Below, piece after piece: positions 17,241-26,936 of a stretch of 64,000 nt of DNA. Position numbers and translations under genes: made by a program. Position 1 is the stretch's first letter. Each line of letters opens with the position of its first letter. Under the pieces are notes generated by a model. The model was not told where the DNA came from and did no database searches. It saw nothing but the letters and a program-made list of their open reading frames with translations. Source of the DNA: Serratia quinivorans (GTDB lineage Bacteria > Pseudomonadota > Gammaproteobacteria > Enterobacterales > Enterobacteriaceae); NCBI GenBank assembly GCA_900457075.1, contig UGYN01000002.1, positions 1,302,001 through 1,366,000 on the forward strand. The letters run 5' to 3'.

Positions 17241-18172
17241 TTGAACGGGTGCTGCGCGACCCAGTGCTCGGCGATATCCTGCCGCCGGCATACCCAAACC
17301 CGATCGTGTTGCTCGATATAATCCAGAAAACGCTGCAATGCGCGAAACTTGCCAGGACGCCCCAGCAAGCGGCAATGCATGCCGATCGACAGCATCTTCG
17401 GCGACTCTGCCCCTTCGGCGTACAGCACGTCAAAACTGTCTTTAAGATAGGTAAAGAACTGTTCGCCGGTGTTAAACCCCTGCGGCGAAGCGAAACGCAT
17501 GTCGTTAGTTTCTAACGTATAAGGCACGATCAAATGCGGCTTCTTCTGGCCATTGGCGCACTGCACTTCGGTCCAGAACGGCAGGTCGTCGCCGTAATAA
17601 TCGCTGTCGTACAACAGACCCCCTTGTTCCACCACCAACCGGCGGGTGTTCGGACTGTCGCGCCCGGTATACCAGCCGAGCGGCGCCTTGCCGAACAGAT
17701 CGCGCAGTACGGTGATGGCCTGCTGCATGTGTTGCCGTTCGGTCGCTTCATCCATATGCTGATAGTGGATCCAGCGCCAACCGTGGCTGACTACGTCGTA
17801 ATCGGCGTTTTTAATCGCTTCAACCACCAACGGATTACGCGCCAGTGCCATTGCCACGCCAAACACCGTCAACGGCAGACCACGGCGCTGAAACTCATGA
17901 TGAATGCGCCAGAAACCAGCACGTGAACCATATTCGTACAAGGAATCCATCGACATATGCCGTTCGGGATAACTGGCAGCACCAATGATATCGGAGAGAA
18001 ACTGTTCCGAACCGGCGTCGCCGTGCAGCACGTTATTTTCAGCGCCTTCTTCGTAGTTGAGAACAAACTGCACCGCGATTCGCGCCTGACCAGGCCAACC
18101 AGCGTGCGGCGGACGACCACCGTAGCCGATTAAATCTCGGGGATAATCTTGATTGAACTGGAACTCACCCAT
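17234..18172 (-). CDS. hpxB: Allantoinase, polysaccharide-deacetylase fold (PuuE/HpxB)
   Basis: A 312-residue allantoinase of the PuuE type, unrelated to the classical metal amidohydrolase. It opens the allantoin ring to allantoate in the cytoplasm. Typical stretches are YPRDLIGYGGRPPHAGWPG at the N-terminus, FVLNYEEGAENN, the YGSRAGFWRIHHEF segment, the histidine-containing SHGWRWIHYQ, and GWYTGRDSPNTRRL. It is last in the hpxS-hpxA-hpxB operon known from Klebsiella, 19 bases after hpxA. Length is normal (about 310). Confidence 0.92.
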   Translation of the reverse strand: MGEFQFNQDYPRDLIGYGGRPPHAGWPGQARIAVQFVLNYEEGAENNVLHGDAGSEQFLSDIIGAASYPERHMSMDSLYEYGSRAGFWRIHHEFQRRGLPLTVFGVAMALARNPLVVEAIKNADYDVVSHGWRWIHYQHMDEATERQHMQQAITVLRDLFGKAPLGWYTGRDSPNTRRLVVEQGGLLYDSDYYGDDLPFWTEVQCANGQKKPHLIVPYTLETNDMRFASPQGFNTGEQFFTYLKDSFDVLYAEGAESPKMLSIGMHCRLLGRPGKFRALQRFLDYIEQHDRVWVCRRQDIAEHWVAQHPFKK

Positions 18173-18191
18173 CGCTGTTTCCCTTTACTGA

Positions 18192-18935
18192 TTACCCGCT
18201 AAAACTGCCAAACATACCGGACAAGGGTTTTGCCCGCGGAAAATCCAGATCGCCGTGTTTGCTGGTGCTCAGACCAAGGGCATTCAACGACTCGATCATT
18301 TTCACCGCGGCGCTGACACCGTCGATCACCGGGATCCCCAGTTCCAGCGTCAGTTCACGCGCCAAATCCGCCATGCCGCCACAACCGAGCACAATCGCGC
18401 CGCTGCCGTCCTGTTGTTTTGCCTGGATACACTGTTCACGTACCTTTTGTTGCGCCAGACCGCTGCCGTCCTCCAGCGCCAACACCGGCAGGTCGATCGC
18501 ATGCAACGCGGCGCAGTGTCGCTCAAAACCATATTGATGCAGTAAATGTCGTGCGATAACCAACGTACGCGGCAGCGTGGTGACGATCGAAAAACGCGTC
18601 GCCACCAGCGTCGCCATATGCATTGCAGCCTCGGCGATGCCAATCACCGGCCGGTTTGCCAACTCCCGCGCCGCCAGCAGGCCCGGATCGCCGAAACAGG
18701 CGATGACATGACCGCTGACTCCCGCATCTCGGCCCAACTTCACCTGCTGCAATACGCCGATCGCAGCAATGGCTTCGTCAAAATGCCCTTCTATTGACGG
18801 CGCCCCTTCCTGTGGGCAAACCGCCAGGATCTTGGTTCCCGGCGCGGCCACCGAACGGGCAGCGGCAGCAATGGTTTCCGTCATTGCCCGGCTGGTATTC
18901 GGATTGATGACCTGAATGATGCAGCCAGCGGTCAT
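18192..18935 (-). CDS. hpxA: Allantoin racemase, Asp/Glu/hydantoin racemase family (HpxA)
   Basis: A 247-residue racemase interconverting allantoin enantiomers so that both forms made from urate reach allantoinase. The family's two catalytic cysteines are visible in ACFGDPGLLAARE and LGCGGMADLARE. The N-terminal IIQVINPNTSRAMTETI is the standard hydantoin-racemase opening. It overlaps the upstream hpxS gene by four bases. A general aspartate or hydantoin racemase is the alternative, but the operon context favours allantoin. Confidence 0.9.
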   Translation of the reverse strand: MTAGCIIQVINPNTSRAMTETIAAAARSVAAPGTKILAVCPQEGAPSIEGHFDEAIAAIGVLQQVKLGRDAGVSGHVIACFGDPGLLAARELANRPVIGIAEAAMHMATLVATRFSIVTTLPRTLVIARHLLHQYGFERHCAALHAIDLPVLALEDGSGLAQQKVREQCIQAKQQDGSGAIVLGCGGMADLARELTLELGIPVIDGVSAAVKMIESLNALGLSTSKHGDLDFPRAKPLSGMFGSFSG

Positions 18936-19681
18936 AGCGCTTCCCTCGAGCCGGATTCGGCAAATATCCGGGCAAAATCCGGCGTTTCATTTGCACCATG
19001 ATCAAACCGCAGGTTGGCCACGATGTCGTCAAAATGGCGGGCCATATGATCCGCCAGCGCCACACTGTCTTTGTCGCGCAACAGCCCCAGCAGATCACCG
19101 TGGTCGTGGCAACGACAACCCTGCTGCCAGGGCGAGCCGTAAACGGCTATCACCAACGATGAACGCAGTGTGAGCAGTGAAACCATCTCGGTCAGCACCT
19201 GATTACCGGCGATCGCTTGCAATTGAACGTGGAACGCGGCGGACAGGCGGATCGCCGCCGCGCCGTCCTGATCGCGGTGCGCCTGCTGTTCCTGCGCCAC
19301 TAGCTCTGCCATCGCCAGCAAATGCTCTTCTTTGCACTGGGTAACCACCTGCGGCAGGTTGGCGCACTCCAGCATTTTTCTCGTCTGGAAAACATTCGCC
19401 GCTTCGTCCTGCCCCGGCGTGGCGACCTGTGCACCACGTTTGGGCAGTTGAGTGACCAGTTGCACTGCGGCAAGGCGCTGCAGCACCCGCCGGATGCCGG
19501 TTCGGCTGACGCCAAAAGTCTCCGCCAACGCTTCTTCCGGCAATTTGCTGCCGGGCAGCAACCGATGTTCGACGATGGCTTTCACCAGCGAGTTGTAAAT
19601 GCAATCGTCTTTATCTTCAATGAAATAACTGGCCTGTTGCCCATGCCAGGCGGCGTTGGTGTCGATCGCTGTACCGATCAT
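18932..19681 (-). CDS. hpxS: GntR/FCD family regulator (HpxS)
   Basis: A 249-residue regulator with an N-terminal winged helix (SLVKAIVEHRLLPGSKLPEE, then LAETFGVSRTGIRRVLQRLA) and a C-terminal FCD effector domain (about 105-225). The ATG starting MIGTAIDTNAAWH follows GGGGAG at good spacing; a TTG eight codons earlier is less likely. It heads hpxSAB and is divergent from the permease, with two GTATAC-centred palindromes between. Known relatives sense pathway intermediates such as allantoin or allantoate; the ligand here is inferred. Confidence 0.88.
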   Translation of the reverse strand: MIGTAIDTNAAWHGQQASYFIEDKDDCIYNSLVKAIVEHRLLPGSKLPEEALAETFGVSRTGIRRVLQRLAAVQLVTQLPKRGAQVATPGQDEAANVFQTRKMLECANLPQVVTQCKEEHLLAMAELVAQEQQAHRDQDGAAAIRLSAAFHVQLQAIAGNQVLTEMVSLLTLRSSLVIAVYGSPWQQGCRCHDHGDLLGLLRDKDSVALADHMARHFDDIVANLRFDHGANETPDFARIFAESGSREAL

Positions 19682-19713
19682 TTTTCTGCTCCCCGTCCCC
19701 TTCAATCGTCAAA

Positions 19714-19747
19714 TCGTATACAAGAATTAGATATTTTGTATACAAAA
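19714..19747. promoter_or_regulatory. Two GTATAC-centred operators between hpxS and the permease gene
   Basis: TTTTGTATACAAAA at 19734-19747 is a perfect 14-bp palindrome. A second copy, CGTATACAAG, is centred 22 bases away at 19718. Two sites on the same face of the helix with TNGTATACNA cores suit a GntR/FCD dimer, most likely HpxS, controlling both divergent units. Confidence 0.65.
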
Positions 19748-19847
19748 AAGAGCAGTCTGGCCTGGATCCTGCAAATGCCCTCTCAGCAATCTTTGCCAAA
19801 AAACAGATAACAACATCCGGGTGACGTTCTTGAGAGGAGCACGATTT

Positions 19848-21308
19848 ATGCCAAACCCTAATGAAAACTACAGTCCCAAGCTGTGCAACGACGATCTGGC
19901 ACCCACGCGTGACCAGAACTGGAGCTGGTACAACATATTTTCTTTCTGGATGTCCGATGTACACAGCATGGGCGGCTATGTGGTGGCCGCCAGCTTTTTC
20001 GCCCTCGGCCTGTCGAGTTGGCAGGTTTTGATTTGTCTGCTGGTGGGGATTTGCATCGTGCAGTTTTGCGCGAACCTGGTGGCTAAGCCCAGCCAACTCG
20101 GCGGCGTGCCCTACGCCGTATTAAGCCGTCAGGCGTTTGGCGTGTTCGGCGCCAATATTCCGGCGGTGATCCGCGGCATGATCGCCTTCGCCTGGTACGG
20201 CATCCAAACTTATCTGGCCTCCAACGCGTTGATGCTGACGCTGCTGAAATTCTTCCCGTCGCTGGAACCGATGACCCAACCGCATTTCCTCGGGCTGTCG
20301 CAGCTTGGCTGGGGCTGTTACATCACCATGTGGCTGTTGCAGGCGATGGTGTTTTGGCACGGTATGCAGGCAATCAAGCGTTTTATCGATATCGCCGGAC
20401 CGGCGGTTTACGTGGTGATGTTCGCGCTGGCAGGCTGGATTGTTTATCGCGTCGGTTTCTCCAACCTTTCCTTCACGCTGTCGAGCAAAAACCTGAGCAC
20501 CGGCGAACAGGGCTGGCTGATGCTGACCGCGACCGCGCTGGTGGTGTCCTACTTCTCCGGCCCGCTGCTTAACTTCGGTGACTTTACCCGCTACGGCAAA
20601 AGCTTTGCCGAAGTGCAGCGCGGTAACCGCTGGGGTTTGCCGTTCAACTATCTGCTGTTCTCATTGGTGACCGTGGTGATCGTTTCCGGCACCCTGCCGC
20701 TGTTTGGGCAACTGATCACCGACCCGATCGAAACCGTTACCCGTCTCGACAGCGATATTGCCGTCGCCCTGGGTTTGCTGACCATGATTGTCGCCACTAT
20801 CGGCATCAATATTGTGGCCAACTTTGTCTCACCTGCGTTTGATTTTTCCAACTGCTCGCCGCAGAAGATCAGCTTCCGCACCGGCGGGATGATCGCCGCC
20901 GTCGGCTCATTCCTGCTGACACCGTGGAACCTGTTCCAGTCACCCGAACTGATTCATTACACGCTGGACGTATTGGCTGCCTTTATCGGCCCGCTGTTCG
21001 GTATTCTGTTGGTCGACTTTTACATCATCAAGCGCGGTGAATTGCACGTCGACGATTTGTATAACGCCACGCCAAACGGCCGTTACTGGTACAAGAATGG
21101 GTTCAATCCGAATGCGATTTGGGCGCTGGTGCCGTCAGTGGTGATCGGGTTGGCGATCAGTTTTACGCCGAGTCTGCATCAGGTGGCGAACTTCAGTTGG
21201 TTTATCGGGGCGGCACTGGGTGGGGGATGTTATCGGATCATTGCCCGTCGCGAATGGGCAGCCAATCAGGCGGTAACCTTTGCCAAGGCGGAATTAAGCA
21301 AAGATTAA
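19848..21308 (+). CDS. NCS1 family permease, probable allantoin uptake
   Basis: A 486-residue inner-membrane carrier of the nucleobase-cation-symport-1 family, with about 12 hydrophobic helices. The opening is typical: NDDLAPTRDQNWSWYNIFSFWMSDVHSMGGY. Other family motifs are GVPYAVLSRQAFGVFGANI and AWYGIQTYLASNAL. Context (divergent from hpxSAB) favours allantoin over cytosine, hydantoin or uracil. The ATG with GAGAGGAG eight bases before it is used; a GTG 27 bases earlier is less likely. A strong hairpin follows the stop. Confidence 0.88.
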   Translation: MPNPNENYSPKLCNDDLAPTRDQNWSWYNIFSFWMSDVHSMGGYVVAASFFALGLSSWQVLICLLVGICIVQFCANLVAKPSQLGGVPYAVLSRQAFGVFGANIPAVIRGMIAFAWYGIQTYLASNALMLTLLKFFPSLEPMTQPHFLGLSQLGWGCYITMWLLQAMVFWHGMQAIKRFIDIAGPAVYVVMFALAGWIVYRVGFSNLSFTLSSKNLSTGEQGWLMLTATALVVSYFSGPLLNFGDFTRYGKSFAEVQRGNRWGLPFNYLLFSLVTVVIVSGTLPLFGQLITDPIETVTRLDSDIAVALGLLTMIVATIGINIVANFVSPAFDFSNCSPQKISFRTGGMIAAVGSFLLTPWNLFQSPELIHYTLDVLAAFIGPLFGILLVDFYIIKRGELHVDDLYNATPNGRYWYKNGFNPNAIWALVPSVVIGLAISFTPSLHQVANFSWFIGAALGGGCYRIIARREWAANQAVTFAKAELSKD

Positions 21309-21315
21309 AAACAAC

Positions 21316-21347
21316 GAAGCCCTGAGTTATTACTAACTCAGGGCTTC
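21316..21347. terminator. Bidirectional hairpin between permease and tRNA-Asp
   Basis: Perfect 14-bp arms (21316-21329 and 21334-21347) around a TTAC loop. On the minus strand it is followed by GTTGTTTTT, so it fits best as the terminator of the tRNA-Asp transcript, and it may also end the permease transcript. Confidence 0.8.
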
Positions 21348-21354
21348 TTAATGT

Positions 21355-21431
21355 TGGCGGAACGGACGGGGCTCGAACCCGCGACCCCCTGCGTGACAGG
21401 CAGGTATTCTAACCAACTGAACTACCGCTCC
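21355..21431 (-). tRNA. aspV: tRNA-Asp (GTC)
   Basis: Seventy-seven bases folding as a full cloverleaf on the minus strand: acceptor GGAGCGG/CCGTTCC, anticodon loop CTGTCAC with GTC, T loop GGTTCGAGCC, encoded CCA end. It is identical, as far as read, to the second tRNA-Asp at 44496. Its place after dnaQ matches aspV in E. coli. Confidence 0.98.
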
Positions 21432-21577
21432 GCGCCGTTCTTCTCTTTCGAGAGGAACGAGGCGCATATTACGGTTGAGCCACTATGGCGTCAATGCCTT
21501 TTTCTTACCAAATGAACCGTTTGCACAGTTTTTCAGCTAACCGGGCCGAAAGATTATCGGCCCAGATTAAAACGCCG

Positions 21578-22318
21578 TTATTCCACTTCGGTACGCCACA
21601 GGCAACTGCCGCCCTTTTTCGCCACTAAATCCAGACGCGCTTCGTGGGCCACCACTTCTTCATCGCTGGCATAGACGACTTTCATCGTCGTCGCCGGGCG
21701 CACAATGCGCTGAATGTCCTGCGTTGAATTGCTATTTTGCGTATCGCCTTCCATCTGGAAAGCCATCGAGGTTTGACCACCGGTCATCGCCAGATAGACT
21801 TCCGCCAGGATCTCGGCATCGAGCAAGGCGCCGTGCAGCGTACGCTTGCTGTTGTCTATCTCGTAACGGCTGCATAACGCATCGAGGTTGTTACGCTTGC
21901 CGGGGAACAGGCGGCGCGCCATTAACAGGCTGTCGGTGATGGTGCAGAAGGTATCGGTCTTCGGGATGCCCTGCTGCAACATGCGGAATTCGTGATCCAT
22001 AAAGCCGATGTCGAACGCCGCGTTATGGATGACTAACTCGCCGCCGCGGATAAAGTCGATAAACTCATCGGCAATTTGGGCAAAGGTCGGTTTATCCGCC
22101 AGGAACTCATCGCTGATGCCGTGAACCCCATAGGCCTCAGGATCCACCAGCCGATCCGGCTTGATGTAAACATGGTAGTGACGACCGGTTGGGCGACGGT
22201 TAATCACTTCCAGCGCGCCAATTTCAATGATGCGGTGGCCTTCGTAATGCACCCCGAGTTTGTTCATACCGGTGGTTTCGGTATCGAGGACAATCTGTCT
22301 GGTGGTTGTAGAGATCAT
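21578..22318 (-). CDS. dnaQ: DNA polymerase III epsilon subunit (3'-5' proofreading exonuclease)
   Basis: A 246-residue DEDDh exonuclease, the proofreading subunit of the replicative polymerase core. Exo I has catalytic Asp12 and Glu14 in VLDTETTG; Exo II has the [13 protein letters not shown] segment; Exo III shows [14 protein letters not shown] with His and Asp. The C-terminal end (LWRTEVE, after KKGGSC) is the helix-proximal part that binds the alpha subunit. It is divergent from rnhA across 72 bases, as in E. coli, where the two promoters overlap. Confidence 0.97.
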   Translation of the reverse strand: MISTTTRQIVLDTETTGMNKLGVHYEGHRIIEIGALEVINRRPTGRHYHVYIKPDRLVDPEAYGVHGISDEFLADKPTFAQIADEFIDFIRGGELVIHNAAFDIGFMDHEFRMLQQGIPKTDTFCTITDSLLMARRLFPGKRNNLDALCSRYEIDNSKRTLHGALLDAEILAEVYLAMTGGQTSMAFQMEGDTQNSNSTQDIQRIVRPATTMKVVYASDEEVVAHEARLDLVAKKGGSCLWRTEVE

Positions 22319-22390
22319 ATTGCAGTGCTCGCAGCGCTTGTTTATGTCAGACTTGGCTTTTATAAAACTGATAGGAAGAGTCTACCAGAG

Positions 22391-22859
22391 ATGCTCAAAC
22401 AGGTAGAAATTTTCACCGACGGCTCCTGCCTTGGCAACCCGGGCCCCGGTGGTTATGGTGCAATACTGCGCTATAAGCAGACGGAAAAAACCTTCAGCGC
22501 GGGCTTCCGCCTGACCACCAACAACCGCATGGAGATGATGGCGGCGATTGTCGCGCTGGAAGCTCTGACCACGCCCTGCGAAGTGACCCTGAGCACCGAC
22601 AGCCAGTATGTGCGTCAAGGCATTACCACCTGGATCCACAACTGGAAAAAGCGCGGCTGGAAAACGGCCGACAAAAAAACCGGTCAAGAATGTCGATTTA
22701 TGGCAGCGGTTGGATTTGGCCATTCAACGCCATACGGTTAAATGGGAATGGGTCAAGGGCCACGCCGGCCATCCGGAAAACGAACGCTGCGACGTACTGG
22801 CGCGTGATGCGGCCGGCAATCCAACCCAGGATGATGTCGGTTACAAACCGGAAAGTTAA
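22391..22859 (+). pseudogene. rnhA: Ribonuclease HI, frameshifted by an extra A in an A7 run
   Basis: The first 96 codons encode a normal RNase HI, with catalytic Asp10 (IFTDGSC), Glu48 (NNRMEMM) and Asp70 (LSTDSQYV). At 22673-22679 there are seven As where the family needs six; after them the frame reads [11 protein letters not shown] and stops at 22741 (116 residues). The correct continuation, [11 protein letters not shown] to the end GYKPES with Asp134 in NERCDVLA, lies in the next frame and ends at 22859. Removing one A restores a 155-residue protein, exactly the E. coli length. A homopolymer sequencing error is likely; a real mutation or slippage at the A7 run is possible. Confidence 0.85.
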
Positions 22860-23575
22860 GGCAGTTTGCGATAACTCTTGGTCGCGCCGACGGCGCGGCT
22901 GAGAGCAGGTTTTCTCGCACCGAATTTCATCGGCGTTGGCGTCAGCGGTAAGGTGCGCTTACGCGCCACAATCACGCTCATGCAGCCCAATGCCGGCAAA
23001 TGGGTACATAAAAATTTCCCGCCTTTACGCTGCCACGGCAATACGTGAAAACGCGACTGATGCAGTACTTCATAATTAAGCAGGCTCAGCCAGTCCAGCA
23101 GACGCATCTGGGTAAACATCCGGCTTGCATAAGGTTGACGGTGACGTAACCCTGGCACCAGCTTACCCAGCCCCAATAAACTGAACGGATTGAAACTGCT
23201 GATCACCAGCCAGCCGTCGTCGATCAACACGCGATCCACCTCTCGCAGCATGCGGTGCGGGTCATCAGCATAGGACAGCGTATGCGCCAACAGGCAGGCA
23301 TCCACCGATTTGGCAGCAAAGGGGAGCTGATAGGCATCCGCGATCACCTGCAGGTTCTGCCCTTCCAGGGCTACATTTACCTGATGAGAAATGGCGCATT
23401 TGTCGGTCGCCAGACTGGCACTGAGATTACCGAGCTTTAACAGGTGGAAACCAAACAGCTTCGACCACCAGGGTTGCAACTGCCGCTCGAGCGCCTCACG
23501 ATAGTATTCTCCCCACGGCAACTCTGCCCAGGACTGTGGGCCGGTGAGCTTTTGTAGAGTATGGGCTGGTTTCAT
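22856..23575 (-). CDS. yafS: SAM-dependent methyltransferase-like protein YafS
   Basis: A 239-residue class I methyltransferase-like protein at the same position as E. coli yafS, between gloB and rnhA. A methyltransferase-type core is seen in [29 protein letters not shown] order (acidic loop then [10 protein letters not shown]) and [19 protein letters not shown], which resembles motifs of UbiE-type enzymes. The glycine-rich SAM loop is weak (LKLGNLSAS), so activity is uncertain. Substrate unknown. Its stop overlaps the end of rnhA by four bases on the opposite strand. Confidence 0.88.
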   Translation of the reverse strand: MKPAHTLQKLTGPQSWAELPWGEYYREALERQLQPWWSKLFGFHLLKLGNLSASLATDKCAISHQVNVALEGQNLQVIADAYQLPFAAKSVDACLLAHTLSYADDPHRMLREVDRVLIDDGWLVISSFNPFSLLGLGKLVPGLRHRQPYASRMFTQMRLLDWLSLLNYEVLHQSRFHVLPWQRKGGKFLCTHLPALGCMSVIVARKRTLPLTPTPMKFGARKPALSRAVGATKSYRKLP

Positions 23576-23619
23576 GATTTATTATCTTCTTTCAAGCCGT
23601 TGCCAACGAGAGGTCCAAC

Positions 23620-24375
23620 ATGAATCTTATCAGCATTCCCGCCTTCCAGGACAATTACATTTGGTTATTGGATAACCAGCAGGGGCATTGCATTATTGTC
23701 GATCCCGGTGAAGCACTGCCGGTATTGGAAACGCTGGATCGCCTGAACCTGACGCCTGACGCCATTGTGCTTACCCATCATCATCACGATCACGTTGGCG
23801 GCGTAGCGCAAATTGTGGCGCGTTATTCCGGGCTAAAAGTCTATGGGCCGCAGGAAACTGCCGACAAGGGAGCCAACCACATCGTTCATGATGGCGAAAC
23901 CATCGAAATTAACGGCCAGAAATTCGCCACAATCGCGGTTCCCGGACATACCTTGGGCCATGTAGCATTCTATAGCGCACCTTATCTGTTCTGCGGAGAC
24001 ACTATTTTCTCTGCTGGCTGCGGAAGGCTTTTTGAAGGCACCGCAGAGCAAATGTTCAACTCATTTCAACAGCTCGCGCAACTTCCCGATAACACCTTAA
24101 TTTGTTGTGCGCATGAATATACGCTTTCAAATCTTAAGTTTGCGCGAGCTATTTTGCCGCAAGATCGACACATTGAAACATATCAGCAACAAGTTGAGGC
24201 GTTACGGGCAAAAGGCCAATCCAGCGTACCCACGACGCTACAATTAGAGCGCAAAATTAACCTATTTTTACGTTGCCATGACACTGATTTACAAAGAGAA
24301 TTAGGCTTTCATACGCCACCAGAGCATCTTCATTCGGTTTTTTCCGAATTACGCCTGCGTAAAGACAACTTCTGA
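23620..24375 (+). CDS. gloB: Hydroxyacylglutathione hydrolase (glyoxalase II)
   Basis: A 251-residue metallo-beta-lactamase-fold enzyme, the length of E. coli GloB. It hydrolyses S-lactoylglutathione to lactate and glutathione in methylglyoxal detoxification. The metal-binding motif [11 protein letters not shown] is near residues 52-62, with further ligands in VPGHTLGHV and [12 protein letters not shown], and the CAHEYTLSN motif. The C-terminal glutathione-binding domain ends LRLRKDNF. Divergent from yafS with only 44 bases between. Confidence 0.96.
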   Translation: MNLISIPAFQDNYIWLLDNQQGHCIIVDPGEALPVLETLDRLNLTPDAIVLTHHHHDHVGGVAQIVARYSGLKVYGPQETADKGANHIVHDGETIEINGQKFATIAVPGHTLGHVAFYSAPYLFCGDTIFSAGCGRLFEGTAEQMFNSFQQLAQLPDNTLICCAHEYTLSNLKFARAILPQDRHIETYQQQVEALRAKGQSSVPTTLQLERKINLFLRCHDTDLQRELGFHTPPEHLHSVFSELRLRKDNF

Positions 24376-24446
24376 GCTTTTAGTTGTGTTGTTTGGCGAA
24401 GCAAAGTATGATTGCTCGTCTTTTAAGCAACTACATTGACACACAC

Positions 24447-25835
24447 ATGAAGGCTAAAGCGATATTTCTCGCCTCAGTCTTGCTAGTGGGGTGCCAGTCG
24501 TCCAGGCAGGACGCACCGGCCCCAGAACAGCATGCACAGAGTTTGTCTTCGGCAGGTCAAGAAGGTGAAGCAGGAGAGTACACAGCGAATGGTCGAGCGA
24601 GCTCGGCGCGGTGGCTAGATAACAATAGTGGTGCCGCGCAACAGAACCTGTGGAACTTCATTAGCGACGAGCTGAAGATGGAGGTTCCGGAAAATTCCCG
24701 GATCCGTGATCAAAAAAGAAAGTACCTAAAAAGTAAGAGCTATCTCCACGATGTAACATTACGGGCAGAGCCGTACATGTACTGGATAGTCGGGCAGATT
24801 AAGAAACGCAATATGCCGATGGAACTGGTACTGCTACCCATAGTGGAGAGCGCTTTTGACCCCCACGCCACGTCAAGTGCCAACGCCGCAGGGCTATGGC
24901 AAATCGTGCCGCAAACGGGTCGGAATTATGGTTTGAAAAACAACCAGTGGTATGACGGGCGACGCGATGTCGTGGCCTCGACGACTGCTGCGCTTGATAT
25001 GATGCAGTATTTGAACCGCATGTTTAACGGTGACTGGTTACTGACCATTGCCGCTTATAACAGTGGTGAAGGCCGTGTCATGCAGGCGGTTAAGGCGAAT
25101 AAACGCCAGGGTAAGCCAACCAATTTCTGGGCATTGTCGCTTCCGCGTGAAACGTCAATTTATGTCCCGAAAATGCTGGCGCTGAGCGACATCATTAAAA
25201 ACAGCAAGAAGTACGGTATCAATCTGCCTAAGACTGATAACACCCGTGCACTGGCGCGTATTGATGTTGGACAGCAAATACAGTTAACTCAGGCGGCTGA
25301 GATGGCTGGGCTTTCATTGACCAAGATGAAGGCTTATAACCCAGGCTACAAAAAAGGCGTTACGGCACCCAACGGGCCCCATTATATTATGGTTCCCAAA
25401 GGTCATGCCGATCAGCTGAAAGACTCGTTGGCCGATGGCCAGATCGCAGTGACTCAGCCAACCACTCAGTTGGCGAAGAACAGCGGCCTGTCTGGTGGCA
25501 GCTCGTATAAAGTGCGCTCCGGCGACACGGTATCGGGCATTGCCAAGCGGTTGAATATCAAGTCCAGCGATTTGCAGAGTTGGAACAATTTGCGCGCCAA
25601 GAGCACGCTAAAAGTTGGGCAAACCCTGCAAGTGGCCAGCAATACCGGCAGTAACAGCAGCATCACCTATCAGGTTCGTAAAGGTGATTCGCTCGCCAGT
25701 ATTGCACGTCGTCACGGCGTCGATATTAACGACGTGATGCGTTGGAACTCAACGCTTGCCAAAGCCAACAGCAACCTGCAGCCGGGTCTGAAATTGACCC
25801 TGTTTGTCAGTGATAAAACGTCGCCGGATACCTAA
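24447..25835 (+). CDS. mltD: Membrane-bound lytic murein transglycosylase D
   Basis: A 462-residue lipoprotein (lipobox LLVGCQSS) that cleaves peptidoglycan glycan strands from the periplasmic face of the outer membrane. The transglycosylase domain (about 105-230) contains the catalytic Glu in LPIVESAFDPHATS and the AAYNSGEGRV motif. Two LysM glycan-binding domains follow (YKVRSGDTVSGIAKRLN and YQVRKGDSLASIARRHG). The start giving MKAKAIFLASVLL matches E. coli MltD, although no strong ribosome binding site is visible; a TTG 21 codons earlier would spoil the signal peptide. Confidence 0.95.
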   Translation: MKAKAIFLASVLLVGCQSSRQDAPAPEQHAQSLSSAGQEGEAGEYTANGRASSARWLDNNSGAAQQNLWNFISDELKMEVPENSRIRDQKRKYLKSKSYLHDVTLRAEPYMYWIVGQIKKRNMPMELVLLPIVESAFDPHATSSANAAGLWQIVPQTGRNYGLKNNQWYDGRRDVVASTTAALDMMQYLNRMFNGDWLLTIAAYNSGEGRVMQAVKANKRQGKPTNFWALSLPRETSIYVPKMLALSDIIKNSKKYGINLPKTDNTRALARIDVGQQIQLTQAAEMAGLSLTKMKAYNPGYKKGVTAPNGPHYIMVPKGHADQLKDSLADGQIAVTQPTTQLAKNSGLSGGSSYKVRSGDTVSGIAKRLNIKSSDLQSWNNLRAKSTLKVGQTLQVASNTGSNSSITYQVRKGDSLASIARRHGVDINDVMRWNSTLAKANSNLQPGLKLTLFVSDKTSPDT

Positions 25836-25846
25836 ATTTTCGGCAC

Positions 25847-25876
25847 AAAAAAAAGCACCCTTCGGGGTGCTTTTTT
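25847..25876. terminator. Terminator between mltD and yafD
   Basis: GCACCC-TTCG-GGGTGC flanked by eight As and six Ts, a classic hairpin that works on both strands and so ends both convergent genes. Confidence 0.9.
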
Positions 25877-25899
25877 ATTGTCTGAATATGGTGCGAATA

Positions 25900-26694
25900 T
25901 TACCAATGCGGCTTGTCGGCTTCAGGGTGAAACTCCACCAGCAGCGGATTATGATCCGATGCGCTGGTCACCAACACCGAAGCCTCTGCCACCCCCATGT
26001 TGCGATAAAACACAAAGTCCAGCGGGCGGCCAAACGCCTTGCGGCGGTGATCGTCGGTAAAGTTCACCTCACGCAGCGCCATATCACTGGCAAACTGGTA
26101 TAACGCATTAATTCGCTTACGACTCCAGGCATTAAAATCCCCGGCCATGATCACCGGCCCCTGGTGATTGGCAATCTGCTCACCAATCGGTCCCAGTTGC
26201 TTACTGTAGACATCCACGCCCAGGCTGAAATTCACCGCATGGATATTCACTACCATCAATAGCTGGCCGTTAAACAACGGGTAGACGGTAATCAACGCCG
26301 ACTTGGCCAGCCGCAGCAATGGCTCACGTTCACGCAGTGGGCAACAATAGACCGGATGCGCCGCCGCCAGCGTCATTACGCCGGAAGGATGCTGAGGCAA
26401 CACGAATGCCGGCACCTGATCGGCAGCCAGATAGTTTGACGTGGCAAAGCTCACCAGCTCAGGCGTGGTTTGCGCCTCCTGCAACAGCACCAGTTGCGCA
26501 TCCTTGCCATAACTTTTCAGCACCGAAAGCCAATCGGCCCGCTGCTGTTTAAAGATGTTCCACACCATCACCCGTAATGCACCGGACGTGGGCAATGCAG
26601 CCCCAGGCGGCAGCGGTTGGTTGATGGCGCCAGGGAAAATTCGCTCAACTGGCTGACCTGCAACATACCTCATTGCATAAGTTCGTTTCGGCAC
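25900..26694 (-). CDS. yafD: Endonuclease/exonuclease/phosphatase family protein YafD
   Basis: A 264-residue protein of the EEP metallohydrolase fold, close in sequence to E. coli YafD (266). Active-site segments seen are [21 protein letters not shown] (metal-binding Glu), [11 protein letters not shown] (the Asp/Asn pair) and the final [10 protein letters not shown]. The substrate is unknown. It starts with GTG (GTGCCGAAACG), giving [15 protein letters not shown], which aligns with the E. coli start; an ATG seven codons later (MRYVAGQP) is the alternative. Confidence 0.92.
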   Translation of the reverse strand: MPKRTYAMRYVAGQPVERIFPGAINQPLPPGAALPTSGALRVMVWNIFKQQRADWLSVLKSYGKDAQLVLLQEAQTTPELVSFATSNYLAADQVPAFVLPQHPSGVMTLAAAHPVYCCPLREREPLLRLAKSALITVYPLFNGQLLMVVNIHAVNFSLGVDVYSKQLGPIGEQIANHQGPVIMAGDFNAWSRKRINALYQFASDMALREVNFTDDHRRKAFGRPLDFVFYRNMGVAEASVLVTSASDHNPLLVEFHPEADKPHW

Positions 26695-26891
26695 GCTATT
26701 CGCCTATTTCCCATTAGGATAAAACTGGCAGTGACATTCCCGCCAACAATGAATTGATTATACGCCTGCCCTCGGCTGACGGCATGGCTTTTAGGGGTTA
26801 TACCCTTTCAGTTATAGGGGCGTGGTACTGGGATTTCAATCTTCTGACAGTATATGTGTGTAAAGGTTGGCGGCGCCGTATCATAAATGCG

Positions 26892-26914
26892 AAAAGGCCC
26901 GCAAAATACGGGCC
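26892..26914 (-). terminator. Terminator of the MFS gene
   Basis: GGCCCG/CGGGCC hairpin with a seven-base loop; on the minus strand it is followed by TTTTCGCA. It lies 22 bases beyond the stop of the MFS gene. Confidence 0.75.
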
Positions 26915-26936
26915 AGAGAAGAGAGCGTGAGGAGGT

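Noticed and set aside
22391..22859. Programmed frameshift as the default explanation for rnhA
   Set aside because: No shift-promoting stem or internal Shine-Dalgarno is evident and RNase HI is not known to use frameshifting; sequencing error or mutation is simpler.
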